Source: an uncultured Pseudomonadota bacterium
Lineage (GTDB): Bacteria > Pseudomonadota > Gammaproteobacteria > Burkholderiales > Rhodocyclaceae
Direction: 5' to 3'
Assembly (NCBI GenBank): GCA_903951825.1
Contig: CAJBDJ010000026.1
Coordinates: 1 to 64,000, forward strand
DNA: 64,000 nucleotides
The translations under genes were made by a program, and so were the position numbers. The notes beneath the pieces were generated by a model. It did no database searches. It was not told where the DNA came from and saw nothing but the letters and a program-made list of their open reading frames with translations. Shown in pieces: positions 19,892 to 29,365 of this stretch. Numbering within the stretch: the first letter of the stretch is position 1; each line of letters starts with the position of its first letter.

Positions 19892-20956
19892 TTATTTGAC
19901 GATCTGGTTGAGCTCGCCCTTGGCGTAGCGCTCGGCCATTTTTTCCATGGTCATGGCTTTTATCTGGCTGGCCCGACCGGCGCAACCGAAGGCTTCGAAA
20001 CGCGCCAGGCAGATCTTCATGGCTGCTTCGCGCGCCGGTTTGAGGTAATCGCGCGGGTCAAACTTGCCGGGATTTTCGACCATGTAACGACGGATCGCGC
20101 CGGTCATCGCGAGGCGAATATCGGTGTCGATATTGACCTTGCGCACGCCGTGCTTGATGCCCTTGACGATTTCTTCGACCGGCACGCCGTAGGTTTCCTT
20201 CATGTCGCCGCCAAACTGGCGGATTTCGGCAAGCAGTTCTTGCGGAACGCTCGACGAGCCGTGCATGACGAGGTGGGTGTTCGGGATGCGGGCGTGGATT
20301 TCGGCAATACGCTCGATGGCGAGAATGTCGCCAGTCGGCTTCTTGGTGAATTTGTAGGCGCCATGGCTGGTGCCGATGGCAATCGCCAGCGCGTCGCAGT
20401 TGGTCTGCTTGACGAAGTCGGCGGCCTGGTCGGGGTCGGTCAGCAGTTGCTCGCGGGTCATTGTGCCGTCGGCGCCGTGGCCGTCTTCCTTGTCGCCCTT
20501 CATGGTTTCAAGGGAGCCGAGGACGCCGAGTTCGGCTTCGACAGAAACGCCGATGGCGTGTGAGAACTTGACGACCTCACGCGAAACGGCCACGTTGTAT
20601 TCGTAGGAAGAGGTCGTTTTGCCGTCGGCTTCGAGCGAGCCGTCCATCATCACCGAGGTAAAGCCGGAGCGGATGGCGCCCATGCACACCGCCGGGCTCT
20701 GGCCGTGATCCTGGTGCATGACGATGGGCAGGTGCGGGTAGGCTTCCAGGGCAGCGAGAATCTGATGACGCAGGAAGGGTTCGCCGGCATATTTGCGGGC
20801 GCCAGCCGAGGCTTGCATGATGACCGGTGCGTCGGCTTTGCTCGCCGCTTCGCAAATGGCCCAGACTTGTTCCATGTTATTGACGTTGAAAGCGGGCAGG
20901 CCGTAATCATTCTCGGCGGCGTGATCGAGCAGTTGGCGCAAGGATACGAGTGGCAT
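19892..20956 (-). CDS. fba: Class II fructose-bisphosphate aldolase
   Basis: This 354-residue zinc-dependent aldolase joins or splits fructose-1,6-bisphosphate. Its sequence includes NVNNMEQ, the metal-site histidines in MHQDHGQS, the VEAELGVLG segment, VMHGSSS and the NIDTDIR loop that binds phosphate. Length and spacing fit the class IIB type used in proteobacterial Calvin cycles (CbbA). It is the last gene of the minus-strand operon and follows pyk after an 83-base gap that contains a hairpin. It serves both glycolysis and CO2 fixation. Confidence 0.97.
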   Translation of the reverse strand: MPLVSLRQLLDHAAENDYGLPAFNVNNMEQVWAICEAASKADAPVIMQASAGARKYAGEPFLRHQILAALEAYPHLPIVMHQDHGQSPAVCMGAIRSGFTSVMMDGSLEADGKTTSSYEYNVAVSREVVKFSHAIGVSVEAELGVLGSLETMKGDKEDGHGADGTMTREQLLTDPDQAADFVKQTNCDALAIAIGTSHGAYKFTKKPTGDILAIERIAEIHARIPNTHLVMHGSSSVPQELLAEIRQFGGDMKETYGVPVEEIVKGIKHGVRKVNIDTDIRLAMTGAIRRYMVENPGKFDPRDYLKPAREAAMKICLARFEAFGCAGRASQIKAMTMEKMAERYAKGELNQIVK

Positions 20957-20997
20957 GGTGACTCCTGGTGTAGCGGGATGGGTGAAGGGCGGTTATT

Positions 20998-21030
20998 GAT
21001 GATCGGGGATTCTACCAATCCCCGATCATC
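20998..21030 (-). other. Hairpin without U-tract between pyk and fba
   Basis: GATGATCGGGGATT (20998-21011) pairs perfectly with AATCCCCGATCATC (21017-21030) across a five-base loop, a 14-bp stem. On the minus strand the following bases are AATAACC, so there is no U-tract. It begins nine bases after the pyk stop. I read it as an RNA stability or processing element, or a partial terminator that tunes fba against pyk. Confidence 0.7.
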
Positions 21031-21039
21031 AATTCCCGA

Positions 21040-22473
21040 TTACATAACTGTATGTTCGCCGACGCGAACGATCTTGAGCGTATTGGTGCCGCCGGTTGAG
21101 CCGATCGGTTCGCCGATGGTCAGCACAATCAGGTCGCCCAAGGTAACGACGCCGCGGTCGATCAAGAGTTGTTCGGCTTCGGCCAGCAGCAAATCGCGGT
21201 CGGTGTGTTGCTGGCTCATCGACAATGGGCAGACGCCACGGTAGAGCACCATGCGACCCACCGACTCGACGGCCGGGGTCAGCGCGTAAATGGGCACCCC
21301 GCAGTTGAGGCGGCTCATCCACAGCGCGGTCGATCCGGTTTGCGTCAGGGCGGCAATCGCTTTGACCTTGAGGTGATGTGCCGTCCAGATCGCCGCCATG
21401 GCAATCGATTGGTCGATGCGCGTAAAAACGCGGTCGAGGAATTCGCGCTCCAGCGTAATTTCGGCCGAACGTTCGGCTTCGACGCAGATGCGCGCCATCG
21501 ACTCGACGGTTTCCACCGGGTAATGACCGGCGGCGGTTTCCGCCGAGAGCATCACGGCATCGGTGCCGTCGAGCACGGCGTTGGCGACGTCGGAGACTTC
21601 GGCGCGGGTCGGCACCGGCGAATGGATCATCGATTCCATCATTTGCGTGGCGGTAATCGTCAGCTTGTTGCGGTCGCGCGCCATGCGGATCATCCGCTTT
21701 TGCAGCGCCGGTACGGCGGCGTCGCCGACTTCAACCGCCAGATCGCCGCGGGCGACCATGATGCCATCCGAGGCATCGAGAATTTCTTCAAGATTCTTGA
21801 CCGCTTCCACCCGCTCGATTTTGGCGATCAATACCGCGCTGCTGCCGGCGGCGCGCAATAGCTGACGTGCCATGTACATGTCGGCGGCACTTTTGGGAAA
21901 GGAGACGGCAACGAAGTCGACGCCAATTTGCGCTGCGGTCTTGATGTCGTCCATGTCCTTGGCTGTCAGCGCCGGCGCGGTGAGGCCGCCGCCCTGGCGA
22001 TTGATCCCCTTGTTGTTCGACAGTTCGCCGCCGACGATGACGCGGGTATTGATTTCCTGGCCGCGAACATGAATCACTTCAAGTTTGAGACGGCCATCAT
22101 CAAGCAACAGGATGTCGCCATTGACGACATCTTTCGGTAAATCCTTGTAGTCGAGTCCGACGCGCTCGCTGCTGCCCAGAGTGCATGTTGCATCGAGAAT
22201 GAACGGTTCGCCGGCGATCAGCGTGATTTTGCCCTCGGCAAATTTGCCGACGCGGATTTTCGGGCCTTGCAAGTCGCCGAGGATGCCGACGGTGCGGCCA
22301 AGTTTGGCCGCTGCCGCGCGAACCCCGTCGGCGCGCGCCTTGTGGTCGTCCGCCGTGCCGTGGGAAAAATTCATGCGGACGACGTCGATCCCGGCCTTGA
22401 CCATTTGTTCGAGGACGGCCGGGGTGGATGAGGCGGGGCCTAGCGTGGCGACTATTTTGGTGTGGCGGAGCAT
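21040..22473 (-). CDS. pyk: Pyruvate kinase
   Basis: This 477-residue enzyme converts phosphoenolpyruvate and ADP to pyruvate and ATP. The barrel start TKIVATLGPAS, NFSHG, the KIER lysine region (AKIERVEAVKN), MVARGDLAVEVG and the SAETAAGHYP segment are intact, and a C-terminal regulatory domain is present. I start at ATG 22473, preceded by AAGGA; the frame is open 19 codons further but that extension is Lys/Thr/Pro-rich and unlike the family. It sits between pgk and fba in the operon. Confidence 0.96.
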   Translation of the reverse strand: MLRHTKIVATLGPASSTPAVLEQMVKAGIDVVRMNFSHGTADDHKARADGVRAAAAKLGRTVGILGDLQGPKIRVGKFAEGKITLIAGEPFILDATCTLGSSERVGLDYKDLPKDVVNGDILLLDDGRLKLEVIHVRGQEINTRVIVGGELSNNKGINRQGGGLTAPALTAKDMDDIKTAAQIGVDFVAVSFPKSAADMYMARQLLRAAGSSAVLIAKIERVEAVKNLEEILDASDGIMVARGDLAVEVGDAAVPALQKRMIRMARDRNKLTITATQMMESMIHSPVPTRAEVSDVANAVLDGTDAVMLSAETAAGHYPVETVESMARICVEAERSAEITLEREFLDRVFTRIDQSIAMAAIWTAHHLKVKAIAALTQTGSTALWMSRLNCGVPIYALTPAVESVGRMVLYRGVCPLSMSQQHTDRDLLLAEAEQLLIDRGVVTLGDLIVLTIGEPIGSTGGTNTLKIVRVGEHTVM

Positions 22474-22514
22474 TGTCTTCCTTGGGTGGGGTGTCGTTGT
22501 TTTAGGTTGTTTTT

Positions 22515-22544
22515 GCGTTGACCGCGACAACGCGCGGTCAACGC
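22515..22544 (-). other. Hairpin without U-tract between pgk and pyk
   Basis: GCGTTGACCGCG (22515-22526) pairs perfectly with CGCGGTCAACGC (22533-22544) over a six-base loop, a 12-bp GC-rich stem. On the minus strand it is followed by AAAAAC, the opposite of a U-tract. It lies 12 bases after the pgk stop codon, the same placement as the pyk-fba hairpin. A role in 3'-end protection of the upstream message is plausible. Confidence 0.7.
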
Positions 22545-22556
22545 GGTATCGACGAT

Positions 22557-23741
22557 CTATTGGGCGGCGCGCGATTCGAGCACTTCAATGGCCGGCAGGG
22601 TCTTGCCTTCGAGGAATTCGAGGAAGGCGCCGCCGCCGGTGGAGATGTAGCCGACATCGTTACCGATGTCGAACTTGGCAATCGCCGCCAGGGTGTCGCC
22701 GCCGCCGGCAATCGAAAAGGCCTCGGAATGGGCAATCGCCGCCGCCAGCATCTTGGTGCCGCCGGCGAATTGCGCAAACTCGAAGACGCCGACCGGGCCG
22801 TTCCAGACGATGGTGCCGGCATTGGCGATGATTTCGCAGAGTTTGACGGCGGTATGCGGGCCGACATCGAGAATGCGATCCTGCGCACTGACCTGGTCGA
22901 CAGCGATCTTGCGCGCGACGGCAGTAGGTGAAAATTCTTCGGAAACCACGACGTCGGTTGGCAAAGGCACTTCGGCGCCGCGTGCTTTCATCATCTCGAT
23001 AATGGCTCTGGCTTCGTCGACCAGATCGGCTTCTGCCAGCGATGCGCCAATCGGCTTGCCGGCGGCGAGCAGGAAGGTGTTGGCGATGCCGCCACCGACA
23101 ATCAATTGATCGACCTTGCCGGCCAGCGTTTTGAGAATGGTCAGTTTGGACGACACCTTGGAGCCGCCGACGATGGCAACCAGTGGACGTTTCGGACTGA
23201 AAAGCGCCTTGCCGAGAGCGTCAATTTCAGCGCCCATCAGTATTCCGGCGCAAGCCACCGGCGCATATTTGGCAATGCCATGCGTCGTCGCTTCGGCGCG
23301 GTGAGCGGTGCCGAAGGCGTCGTTGACATAGACGTCGCAAAGGGCGGCCATTTTTTTTGCCAGCTCATCGTTGTTCTTTTTCTCGCCTTTATTGACGCGG
23401 CAGTTTTCGAGCAGGACGACTTCGCCGGCCGCCACCTCAAAGCCGCCATCGACCCAGTTCTGTACCAGGCGAACCGGCTTGCCGAGCAATTCGCCGAGGC
23501 GCACGGCCACCGGCTGAAGGCTGTCTTCCAGCTTGAACTCGCCTTCGCTCGGTCGCCCGAGGTGGGAGGTCACCATCACCGCCGCGCCCTGCTCCAGGCA
23601 GAAACGGATCGAGGCCAGCGAGGCGCGGATGCGCGTGTCTTCGGTGATGTTTCCGGCATCATCCTGCGGCACATTGAGGTCGGCGCGGATAAAAACGCGT
23701 TTGCCCGCCAATTTGAGGTTGATCAGTTGAGTGACATTCAT
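22557..23741 (-). CDS. pgk: Phosphoglycerate kinase
   Basis: This 394-residue enzyme transfers phosphate between 1,3-bisphosphoglycerate and ADP. The N-terminal RADLNVP, the HLGRP segment, [15 protein letters not shown] [11 protein letters not shown], the substrate-lobe GGSKVSSK and the nucleotide-lobe GGGDT are all present. I start at ATG 23741, which has AAGGAG at ideal spacing; the long upstream extension of the frame is not family-like. It follows epd by 19 bases and belongs to the same operon. It serves both the Calvin cycle and glycolysis. Confidence 0.97.
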   Translation of the reverse strand: MNVTQLINLKLAGKRVFIRADLNVPQDDAGNITEDTRIRASLASIRFCLEQGAAVMVTSHLGRPSEGEFKLEDSLQPVAVRLGELLGKPVRLVQNWVDGGFEVAAGEVVLLENCRVNKGEKKNNDELAKKMAALCDVYVNDAFGTAHRAEATTHGIAKYAPVACAGILMGAEIDALGKALFSPKRPLVAIVGGSKVSSKLTILKTLAGKVDQLIVGGGIANTFLLAAGKPIGASLAEADLVDEARAIIEMMKARGAEVPLPTDVVVSEEFSPTAVARKIAVDQVSAQDRILDVGPHTAVKLCEIIANAGTIVWNGPVGVFEFAQFAGGTKMLAAAIAHSEAFSIAGGGDTLAAIAKFDIGNDVGYISTGGGAFLEFLEGKTLPAIEVLESRAAQ

Positions 23742-23760
23742 TGCCTTCTCCTTGGGTTGG

Positions 23761-24810
23761 TTATCTTGATTTTGGCCAGAGGCGCGACCAGTGGCTGGCG
23801 ACCTCAAGCATACGGTTGGCGAATCCCCATTCGTTATCAAACCAAACCAGCAGATTGACGAGGTGACTGCCGCCGCAGCGCGTTTGGCTACCGTCGATGA
23901 TCGCCGAATGGGGGTCGTGGTTGAAATCAATGGAGGCGTGGGCGGCTTCCGAATAGGCCAGCAAATTGGCCAGCGCGCCGCGCGCTTCGGCGGCGAGCAG
24001 GCGATTGATGTGGGCGGCAGAGACGGCCTGCCGGGTGCTGATGGTCAAATCAATCGCCGAGACGTTGAGCGTCGGCACGCGAATCGCCCGTGCCTGAACG
24101 CGCCCGCTCAATTGCGGCAACAGACGCTCGACACCGCGCGCCAATCCGGTGGATACCGGGATGATCGACTGCATCGCCGAGCGCGTGCGTCGCAGGTCAT
24201 CGTGGTGATAGCCGTCGATCAGCGGCTGGTCGTTCATGACCGAATGCAGGGTGGTCAGCAAGACCTGCTCAAGCCCGATTTCACTATCGAGCAAGGCCAG
24301 CACCGGGACAATCGCATTGGTCGTACACGAAGCTGCCGATACCAGTCGGTCGTCACCTTGCAGCAGGTGTTGGTTGACGCCGTGGACGATGGTGGCGTCG
24401 ACATCATCGGCGCTATGGCCGGGGTGCGAGAGCAATAGACGCGGGCAGCCGGCATCGATAAAGCGGGTCAATTCCGAGCGTTGACCGTAACAGCCCGACG
24501 ATTCAACGAGCAAATCGATGTCCAGTGCCGCCCAGTCGACTTTTTCGGGCTGGCGGGCGTGGCTGACCGCTATGCGCTGGCCGTTGATGTTCAGCGCGCC
24601 GGCGGCGCAATCAACCTGTCCGGCGAAGCGGCCATGCGTGGAGTCGTATTGTGTCAGGTAAGCGATGCTTTCCAGGTTGGCCGGTTCGTTGATGGCGACA
24701 ACCTGCAGGGTGTGCTTGAGCGGTGACTCCAGCAAAGCGCGCAGAAAACAGCGCCCGATGCGGCCGTAGCCGTTGATGGCAAGGCGAAACGGCGCGGGCA
24801 AGTTCAGCAA
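23761..24810 (-). CDS. epd: Erythrose-4-phosphate dehydrogenase-like GAPDH homologue
   Basis: This 349-residue protein has the GAPDH fold ([10 protein letters not shown]; active-site [10 protein letters not shown] with the catalytic Cys). It shares the Epd-type features [24 protein letters not shown] and [13 protein letters not shown] with the E. coli enzyme that makes 4-phosphoerythronate for pyridoxal-phosphate synthesis. Epd next to pgk and fba is a conserved proteobacterial order. The only usable start is TTG 24810, which overlaps the end of fbp by seven bases. A GapB-type anabolic GAPDH role is the main alternative. Confidence 0.85.
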   Translation of the reverse strand: MLNLPAPFRLAINGYGRIGRCFLRALLESPLKHTLQVVAINEPANLESIAYLTQYDSTHGRFAGQVDCAAGALNINGQRIAVSHARQPEKVDWAALDIDLLVESSGCYGQRSELTRFIDAGCPRLLLSHPGHSADDVDATIVHGVNQHLLQGDDRLVSAASCTTNAIVPVLALLDSEIGLEQVLLTTLHSVMNDQPLIDGYHHDDLRRTRSAMQSIIPVSTGLARGVERLLPQLSGRVQARAIRVPTLNVSAIDLTISTRQAVSAAHINRLLAAEARGALANLLAYSEAAHASIDFNHDPHSAIIDGSQTRCGGSHLVNLLVWFDNEWGFANRMLEVASHWSRLWPKSR

Positions 24811-25820
24811 CTCGCGTGCATTGCCGTGACGCGCTCAACCTCGTTTCTGGAGCCCATGATCACGGCGCAGCGTTGATGAATCTTGCCCGGAACGATGTCG
24901 AGAATTCGCTCGTAACCGGTGGTTGCCACGCCGCCCGCCTGTTCGACGATCAGTGCCATCGGGTTGGCTTCGTACATCAGGCGCAACTTGCCACCCTTGT
25001 CTCTCGTTTTGCTATCTATCGGGTACATGAAAATCCCGCCGCGAGTGACGATGCGGTGGACGTCGGCAACCATCGAGCCGACCCAGCGCATGTTGTAATC
25101 CTTGCCCAGCGGCCCGCTCTTGCCCAGTTGCATGTCGCTGACGTAACGCTGCATCGGCGCCTCCCAGAAGCGCTGGTTTGACATGTTGATGGCGAACTCG
25201 CCGGTGTCGGCCGGGATATTCAAAGCCTCGCCGGTTTTGACGAAGCTGCCTTGCTCGCGATCAAGCGTGAAGCTGACGACGCCGTCGCCGACCGTCAGCA
25301 CCAGCAGGGTGGTCGGGCCATACACCGCGTAGCCGGCGGCAACCTGGCTGGTGCCGGGTTGCAGAAAGGCCGCTTCGGCTGCTTCCGGGCTCGACAGGTC
25401 GGCGCCCTCGGGGCATTTCAGGACAGAAAAAATGGTGCCGATCGAGACATTGACATCGATATTCGACGAGCCGTCGAGCGGGTCGAACAACAACAGATAT
25501 TCGCCTTGCGGATAGCGGTGCGGAATGGTGTGCGGCAGATCCATTTCTTCGGAAGCCATGGCCGCCAGGTGGCCTCCCCATTCGTTGGCATTGAGCAGGA
25601 TTTCGTTCGACAGCACGTCGAGTTTTTTTTGGGCTTCTCCCTGCACGTTGTCGCTGCCGGCTTCGCCGAGAACGTCACCGAGTCCGCCTTTGCCGATGGC
25701 AATCGAAATCGCCTGGCAGGCGCGCGAAACCACTTCGATCAGAAAGCGCAGGTCGGCATTGATGATCCCTTTGTGGCGCTGTTCCTCAATCAAATAGTGA
25801 GCAAGCGTGCGTTGAAACAT
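24804..25820 (-). CDS. fbp: Class I fructose-1,6-bisphosphatase, second copy
   Basis: This 338-residue enzyme has the class I signature [21 protein letters not shown] and MYPIDSK. It is a paralogue of the CBB-cluster enzyme at 7387-8460 but is clearly diverged at the N-terminus and in loops. It is the first gene of the minus-strand operon with epd, pgk, pyk and fba, and is likely the housekeeping gluconeogenic form. GGGGA lies upstream of the ATG. Its last codons overlap the epd start. Confidence 0.96.
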   Translation of the reverse strand: MFQRTLAHYLIEEQRHKGIINADLRFLIEVVSRACQAISIAIGKGGLGDVLGEAGSDNVQGEAQKKLDVLSNEILLNANEWGGHLAAMASEEMDLPHTIPHRYPQGEYLLLFDPLDGSSNIDVNVSIGTIFSVLKCPEGADLSSPEAAEAAFLQPGTSQVAAGYAVYGPTTLLVLTVGDGVVSFTLDREQGSFVKTGEALNIPADTGEFAINMSNQRFWEAPMQRYVSDMQLGKSGPLGKDYNMRWVGSMVADVHRIVTRGGIFMYPIDSKTRDKGGKLRLMYEANPMALIVEQAGGVATTGYERILDIVPGKIHQRCAVIMGSRNEVERVTAMHASC

Positions 25821-25861
25821 CTCATTTCCCCGTTTATTTTAAGTATTAGAAAAACCGGATA

Positions 25862-27964
25862 TTACCCTGCCGTCGCCCGTGCGTGGAGGAAGGCAAAGGC
25901 GGCACTGCTGGTCAGCGGCTTGCTGAACAAATAGCCCTGCACTTCGTCGCAACCGTTGCTGCGCAACAGGTCAAGCTGATCTTCGGTTTCCACACCCTCG
26001 GCGATGACGTTGAGTCCCAGTGAGTGGGCGAGGGCGATTGTGCCAAAGGCAATCGCGCGATCATTGAGATCGAATTCAATGTCGGCGACAAACGAACGAT
26101 CAATCTTGAGATGGTCGATCGGAAACAGCTTGAGATAGGCGAGAGATGAGTAACCCGTGCCAAAATCGTCGATGGCCAGCGTGACCCCCATGCGGCCGAT
26201 GCTTTCCAGAATGCTGATGGCTTCTTTCGGGTTTTCCATCACCGCGCTCTCGGTGATTTCCAGTTCGAGCAACTCGGATGGCAGGCCGGATTCAGCCAGG
26301 CAGCCGGCTACTACTTCACAGAAGTCGCGGCGTCTCAGTTGCCGGGCGGAAATGTTGACGGCGACGCGAATCGGCTCCAGGCCGGCCTCGATCCAGTTTC
26401 TCATCTCGTGGCAGGCGGTGCGCAGTACCCATTCGCCGATTTCGACGATCAGTCCGGTTTCTTCGGCAATCGGGATGAAGCGCATGGGTGAAATCATGCC
26501 ATCGGTCGGGTGGTGCCAGCGCACCAGCGCCTCGACGCCGGTCGGCTGCGAGCCCACTGCACTGAATTGCGGCTGGTAGCAGAGGGAGAGCTCGTTGCGA
26601 CTGATTGCATGACGCAGCTTGCGTTCGATATCCAGACGTTCGCTGGCCGTTTTGTTCATCTCGCCTGCGTAAAACTGGTAATTGTTTCGTCCGGCGGATT
26701 TTGCGTGGTACATCGCGGTGTCGGCGTTTTTGAGCACCGTATCGCCGTCGCTGCCATCATCGGGAAAAATGCTGATACCGATTGACGGGCTGGTGTGCAG
26801 TTCGTGGCCGTCGGCGACGATTGGCGACGAGAGGGCGCCGATAATCTTGTTGGCGACAGTCGCCGCATCGGCCGGATTGGTGATTGCCGGCAAGACAATC
26901 ACAAACTCGTCGCCGCCCAGTCGCGCAACAAAGTCAGTTTCACGAACTACCAGACTGAGGCGGCTGGCGACCTCGCGCAAAAGCTCGTCGCCCACCGGGT
27001 GACCTAGGGTGTCATTGATGTTCTTGAAACGATCAAGGTCGATGAACATGATCGCCACTTGCCACTCGTGCCGGCGGGCTTCCGGCAGGGTCAGCGCCAG
27101 GCGGAGTTGCAGGGCGAGGCGGTTGGGGAGGCCGGTCAGGGAGTCCGACTGGGCAATATGGCGCATCCGCGCTTCGGCCACCTTGCGTTCGGTAATGTCG
27201 GCAAGTATCCAAATGTAATGACTCGACTGGCTGGCATTCAGATCGTCAATCCGGTTGACACGAATCTCGGCGGCCAGCGACTCGCCGGTTTTGCGCATGA
27301 TGTTGATTTCGCCGTTCCAGGTGCCGCTTTCCTTGATGGCTTGCTCAAAAGCGGTGGGGGTCAGCGAACTGTCGGCGGCCACCAGGCTGAAAATGGTCTG
27401 ACCAACGATTTCTTCGGTGCTGTAGCCGCTCATCAGGGAGGTTGCCGGATTGGCCGAAATAATCCGCTGCGCATCGTCAGTAACGATAATGCCGCCGGGT
27501 GTGTGGGCGAAGACGGTTTGCGCCAGTTGTTCGCGCTCCTGAATCGCGCGCCGCTCGCTGATATCGGCGTAAGTGATTACGTAGCCGGCTAGTTGGCCAT
27601 CCATGACCAAAGGCCGGCCGTTGACCCGGTATACGCGGCCACTGCTCTGGATCAGTTCGCAGCTGAATGCGATGAAATCCTGCGCGGCAGCTTCCAGGCG
27701 ATGAAATTGTTCCGCACTCTGATTGATCCACTGCCCTTGCTGTTGGGACACCAGACGCGTCAGGTCGGACAGGCGGGTACCGTCGACAGCGTCGTCGGGA
27801 GGAAGGTGCAAAGCTTCGAAGAAACCCTGGTTGCAGACCTGTAAATGCAACTGTTGATCAAAAACGGCAATGCCTTGCGGCATGCTCTCAAGGACTGCCA
27901 GCAGCAGGGCATTTTGGCTTCTGAATTCGGCGTTTTTGCTGGAGCGGCTCAATTTGATCGTCAC
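25862..27964 (-). CDS. PAS-PAS-GGDEF-EAL cyclic-di-GMP enzyme
   Basis: This 700-residue protein has two PAS domains (about 15-140 and 145-265), a GGDEF domain with intact GGDEF at 350-354, and an EAL domain with intact EAL at 478-480. A product-inhibition site RETD (341-344) lies five residues before GGDEF. DDFGTGYSSL and the downstream EGVE of active EAL domains are present. Both cyclase and phosphodiesterase activities are therefore possible. No transmembrane segment is seen, so it should be cytosolic and sense through PAS. The start is GTG with a weak site. It sits alone, 41 bases upstream of fbp. Confidence 0.94.
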   Translation of the reverse strand: MTIKLSRSSKNAEFRSQNALLLAVLESMPQGIAVFDQQLHLQVCNQGFFEALHLPPDDAVDGTRLSDLTRLVSQQQGQWINQSAEQFHRLEAAAQDFIAFSCELIQSSGRVYRVNGRPLVMDGQLAGYVITYADISERRAIQEREQLAQTVFAHTPGGIIVTDDAQRIISANPATSLMSGYSTEEIVGQTIFSLVAADSSLTPTAFEQAIKESGTWNGEINIMRKTGESLAAEIRVNRIDDLNASQSSHYIWILADITERKVAEARMRHIAQSDSLTGLPNRLALQLRLALTLPEARRHEWQVAIMFIDLDRFKNINDTLGHPVGDELLREVASRLSLVVRETDFVARLGGDEFVIVLPAITNPADAATVANKIIGALSSPIVADGHELHTSPSIGISIFPDDGSDGDTVLKNADTAMYHAKSAGRNNYQFYAGEMNKTASERLDIERKLRHAISRNELSLCYQPQFSAVGSQPTGVEALVRWHHPTDGMISPMRFIPIAEETGLIVEIGEWVLRTACHEMRNWIEAGLEPIRVAVNISARQLRRRDFCEVVAGCLAESGLPSELLELEITESAVMENPKEAISILESIGRMGVTLAIDDFGTGYSSLAYLKLFPIDHLKIDRSFVADIEFDLNDRAIAFGTIALAHSLGLNVIAEGVETEDQLDLLRSNGCDEVQGYLFSKPLTSSAAFAFLHARATAG

Positions 27965-28020
27965 CTGGCGACCCTAAAATATTTCAAGCTCATATCCTAT
28001 CTCCGGCGGAGCCCAAAGCA

Positions 28021-28578
28021 CTAGGCTGATTTCCATTTAATTGAGCAGCCCAGCGAGGCGAATTGCTGGCGCGGGCCGCCAACACCCTGAGCAATGCCCA
28101 GCATGGCGGTAAACAATTCGCGTTCGGCATCGGCGGGAGCGGGGTGGCGCCCCGAGGCATCGAGGCGCCCGCGATATTGCAATTGCATCTGCTTGTCGTA
28201 ACCAAAGTAGTCCGGTGTGCACACCGCGCCGAAGGCGCGCGCCACAGACTGCGATTCGTCATATAAATAAGGAAACGGGAAACCCAGTTCAAACGCCCAT
28301 TGCGCCATGTTGTTCGGGCTGTCTTCGGGGTAAGCCGCAACATCGTTACTCATGATCGCCACACTGCCAATGCCATGATTCGCCAACTCGCGGGTGTCGC
28401 GGATAATCCGCTCGATGACGGCTTTGACGTAGGGGCAGTGGTTGCACATGAAAATGACCAGCAAACCATTGCTGCCGCGACAGCTTTCCAGATTGCGGAG
28501 CTGGCCGGAGGTGTCGGGTAGCTCAAAGTCCGGCACGGATCGCCCAAAATCGCAAACGGGGGGATTGAGCGCGGCCAT
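28021..28578 (-). CDS. Thioredoxin-like (AhpC/TSA) family protein
   Basis: This 185-residue protein has a thioredoxin fold with the motif CNHCPYV near residue 50, typical of a conserved bacterial family of cytosolic redoxin-like proteins. No signal peptide is seen, so it is not an exported resa/TlpA type. I start at ATG 28578, where AGGAG is well spaced. It is divergent from rsmE, with the start codons 40 bases apart. The substrate is unknown; a peroxidase or disulfide-reductase role is inferred from family only. Confidence 0.85.
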   Translation of the reverse strand: MAALNPPVCDFGRSVPDFELPDTSGQLRNLESCRGSNGLLVIFMCNHCPYVKAVIERIIRDTRELANHGIGSVAIMSNDVAAYPEDSPNNMAQWAFELGFPFPYLYDESQSVARAFGAVCTPDYFGYDKQMQLQYRGRLDASGRHPAPADAERELFTAMLGIAQGVGGPRQQFASLGCSIKWKSA

Positions 28579-28618
28579 GTTTCTCCTCTGATTATCGATT
28601 TCCGCCATAATAGCATCA

Positions 28619-29365
28619 ATGAATTTACCCCGTTTTTACTGCCGGGAAGCGCTTGCCCCCGGTGCTCACGTCGATCTACCTGCCCCGGTGGCGCGTCATG
28701 CCGTGCGCGTTTTGCGCTTGCCGCCGGGGGCGCCGATGATTCTTTTCGACGGTCGCGGGGGCGAATATCTGGCGCATATTCAGCGCATTGAGCGTGAGCG
28801 GGTAATTGCCGAACTTGGAGCGTGGCAGGATGTCGAGCGCGAGTCACGCCTTTCGGTGACGCTGGTTCAGGCTGTTCAGGCCGGCGACAAGATGGATTTC
28901 ACGATTCAGAAAGCGGTTGAATTGGGCGTCAAGGATATTGTTCCGGTCGATAGTCGGCGCAGTGTCACGCGCTTGAGCGGCGAGCGCGCCGGCAAGCGGG
29001 TTGCTCACTGGCAGGGCGTTGCCGCAGCTGCCTGCGAGCAGTGCGGGCGCAATCAGGTGCCGAATGTGGCGCCGCTGGAAAAGCTTGAAAACTGGCTGGC
29101 ACGCCCGCCCGCCCAAGGTCTGCGTCTGATGCTGGCACCGGATGCCGACGCCAGCCTGGCGAGTTTGCCGCCGTCGACCCACATCCAGCTTCTGATCGGT
29201 GCCGAGGGCGGACTCGACCCGCAGGAAACCATCGCCGCCCGGCAGGCGGGGTTCCGCTCAATCCGCCTCGGCCCGCGCATCTTGCGCACGGAAACCGCCG
29301 CTCTGGCAGCGCTCGCGGCGATACAGGTTTTATGGGGTGATTTCAGGGAGAACAACGATGTTTGA
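28619..29365 (+). CDS. rsmE: 16S rRNA (uracil-1498-N3)-methyltransferase
   Basis: This 248-residue SPOUT-class enzyme methylates U1498 of 16S rRNA. The N-terminal PUA-like region (PRFYC..., HAVRVLRL) and the knot-forming C-terminal segment (IGAEGGLDPQE, RLGPRILRTETA) are present at normal length. It overlaps the following ppk2 gene by eight bases, so rsmE, ppk2 and argA form one translationally linked unit. Confidence 0.95.
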   Translation: MNLPRFYCREALAPGAHVDLPAPVARHAVRVLRLPPGAPMILFDGRGGEYLAHIQRIERERVIAELGAWQDVERESRLSVTLVQAVQAGDKMDFTIQKAVELGVKDIVPVDSRRSVTRLSGERAGKRVAHWQGVAAAACEQCGRNQVPNVAPLEKLENWLARPPAQGLRLMLAPDADASLASLPPSTHIQLLIGAEGGLDPQETIAARQAGFRSIRLGPRILRTETAALAALAAIQVLWGDFRENNDV

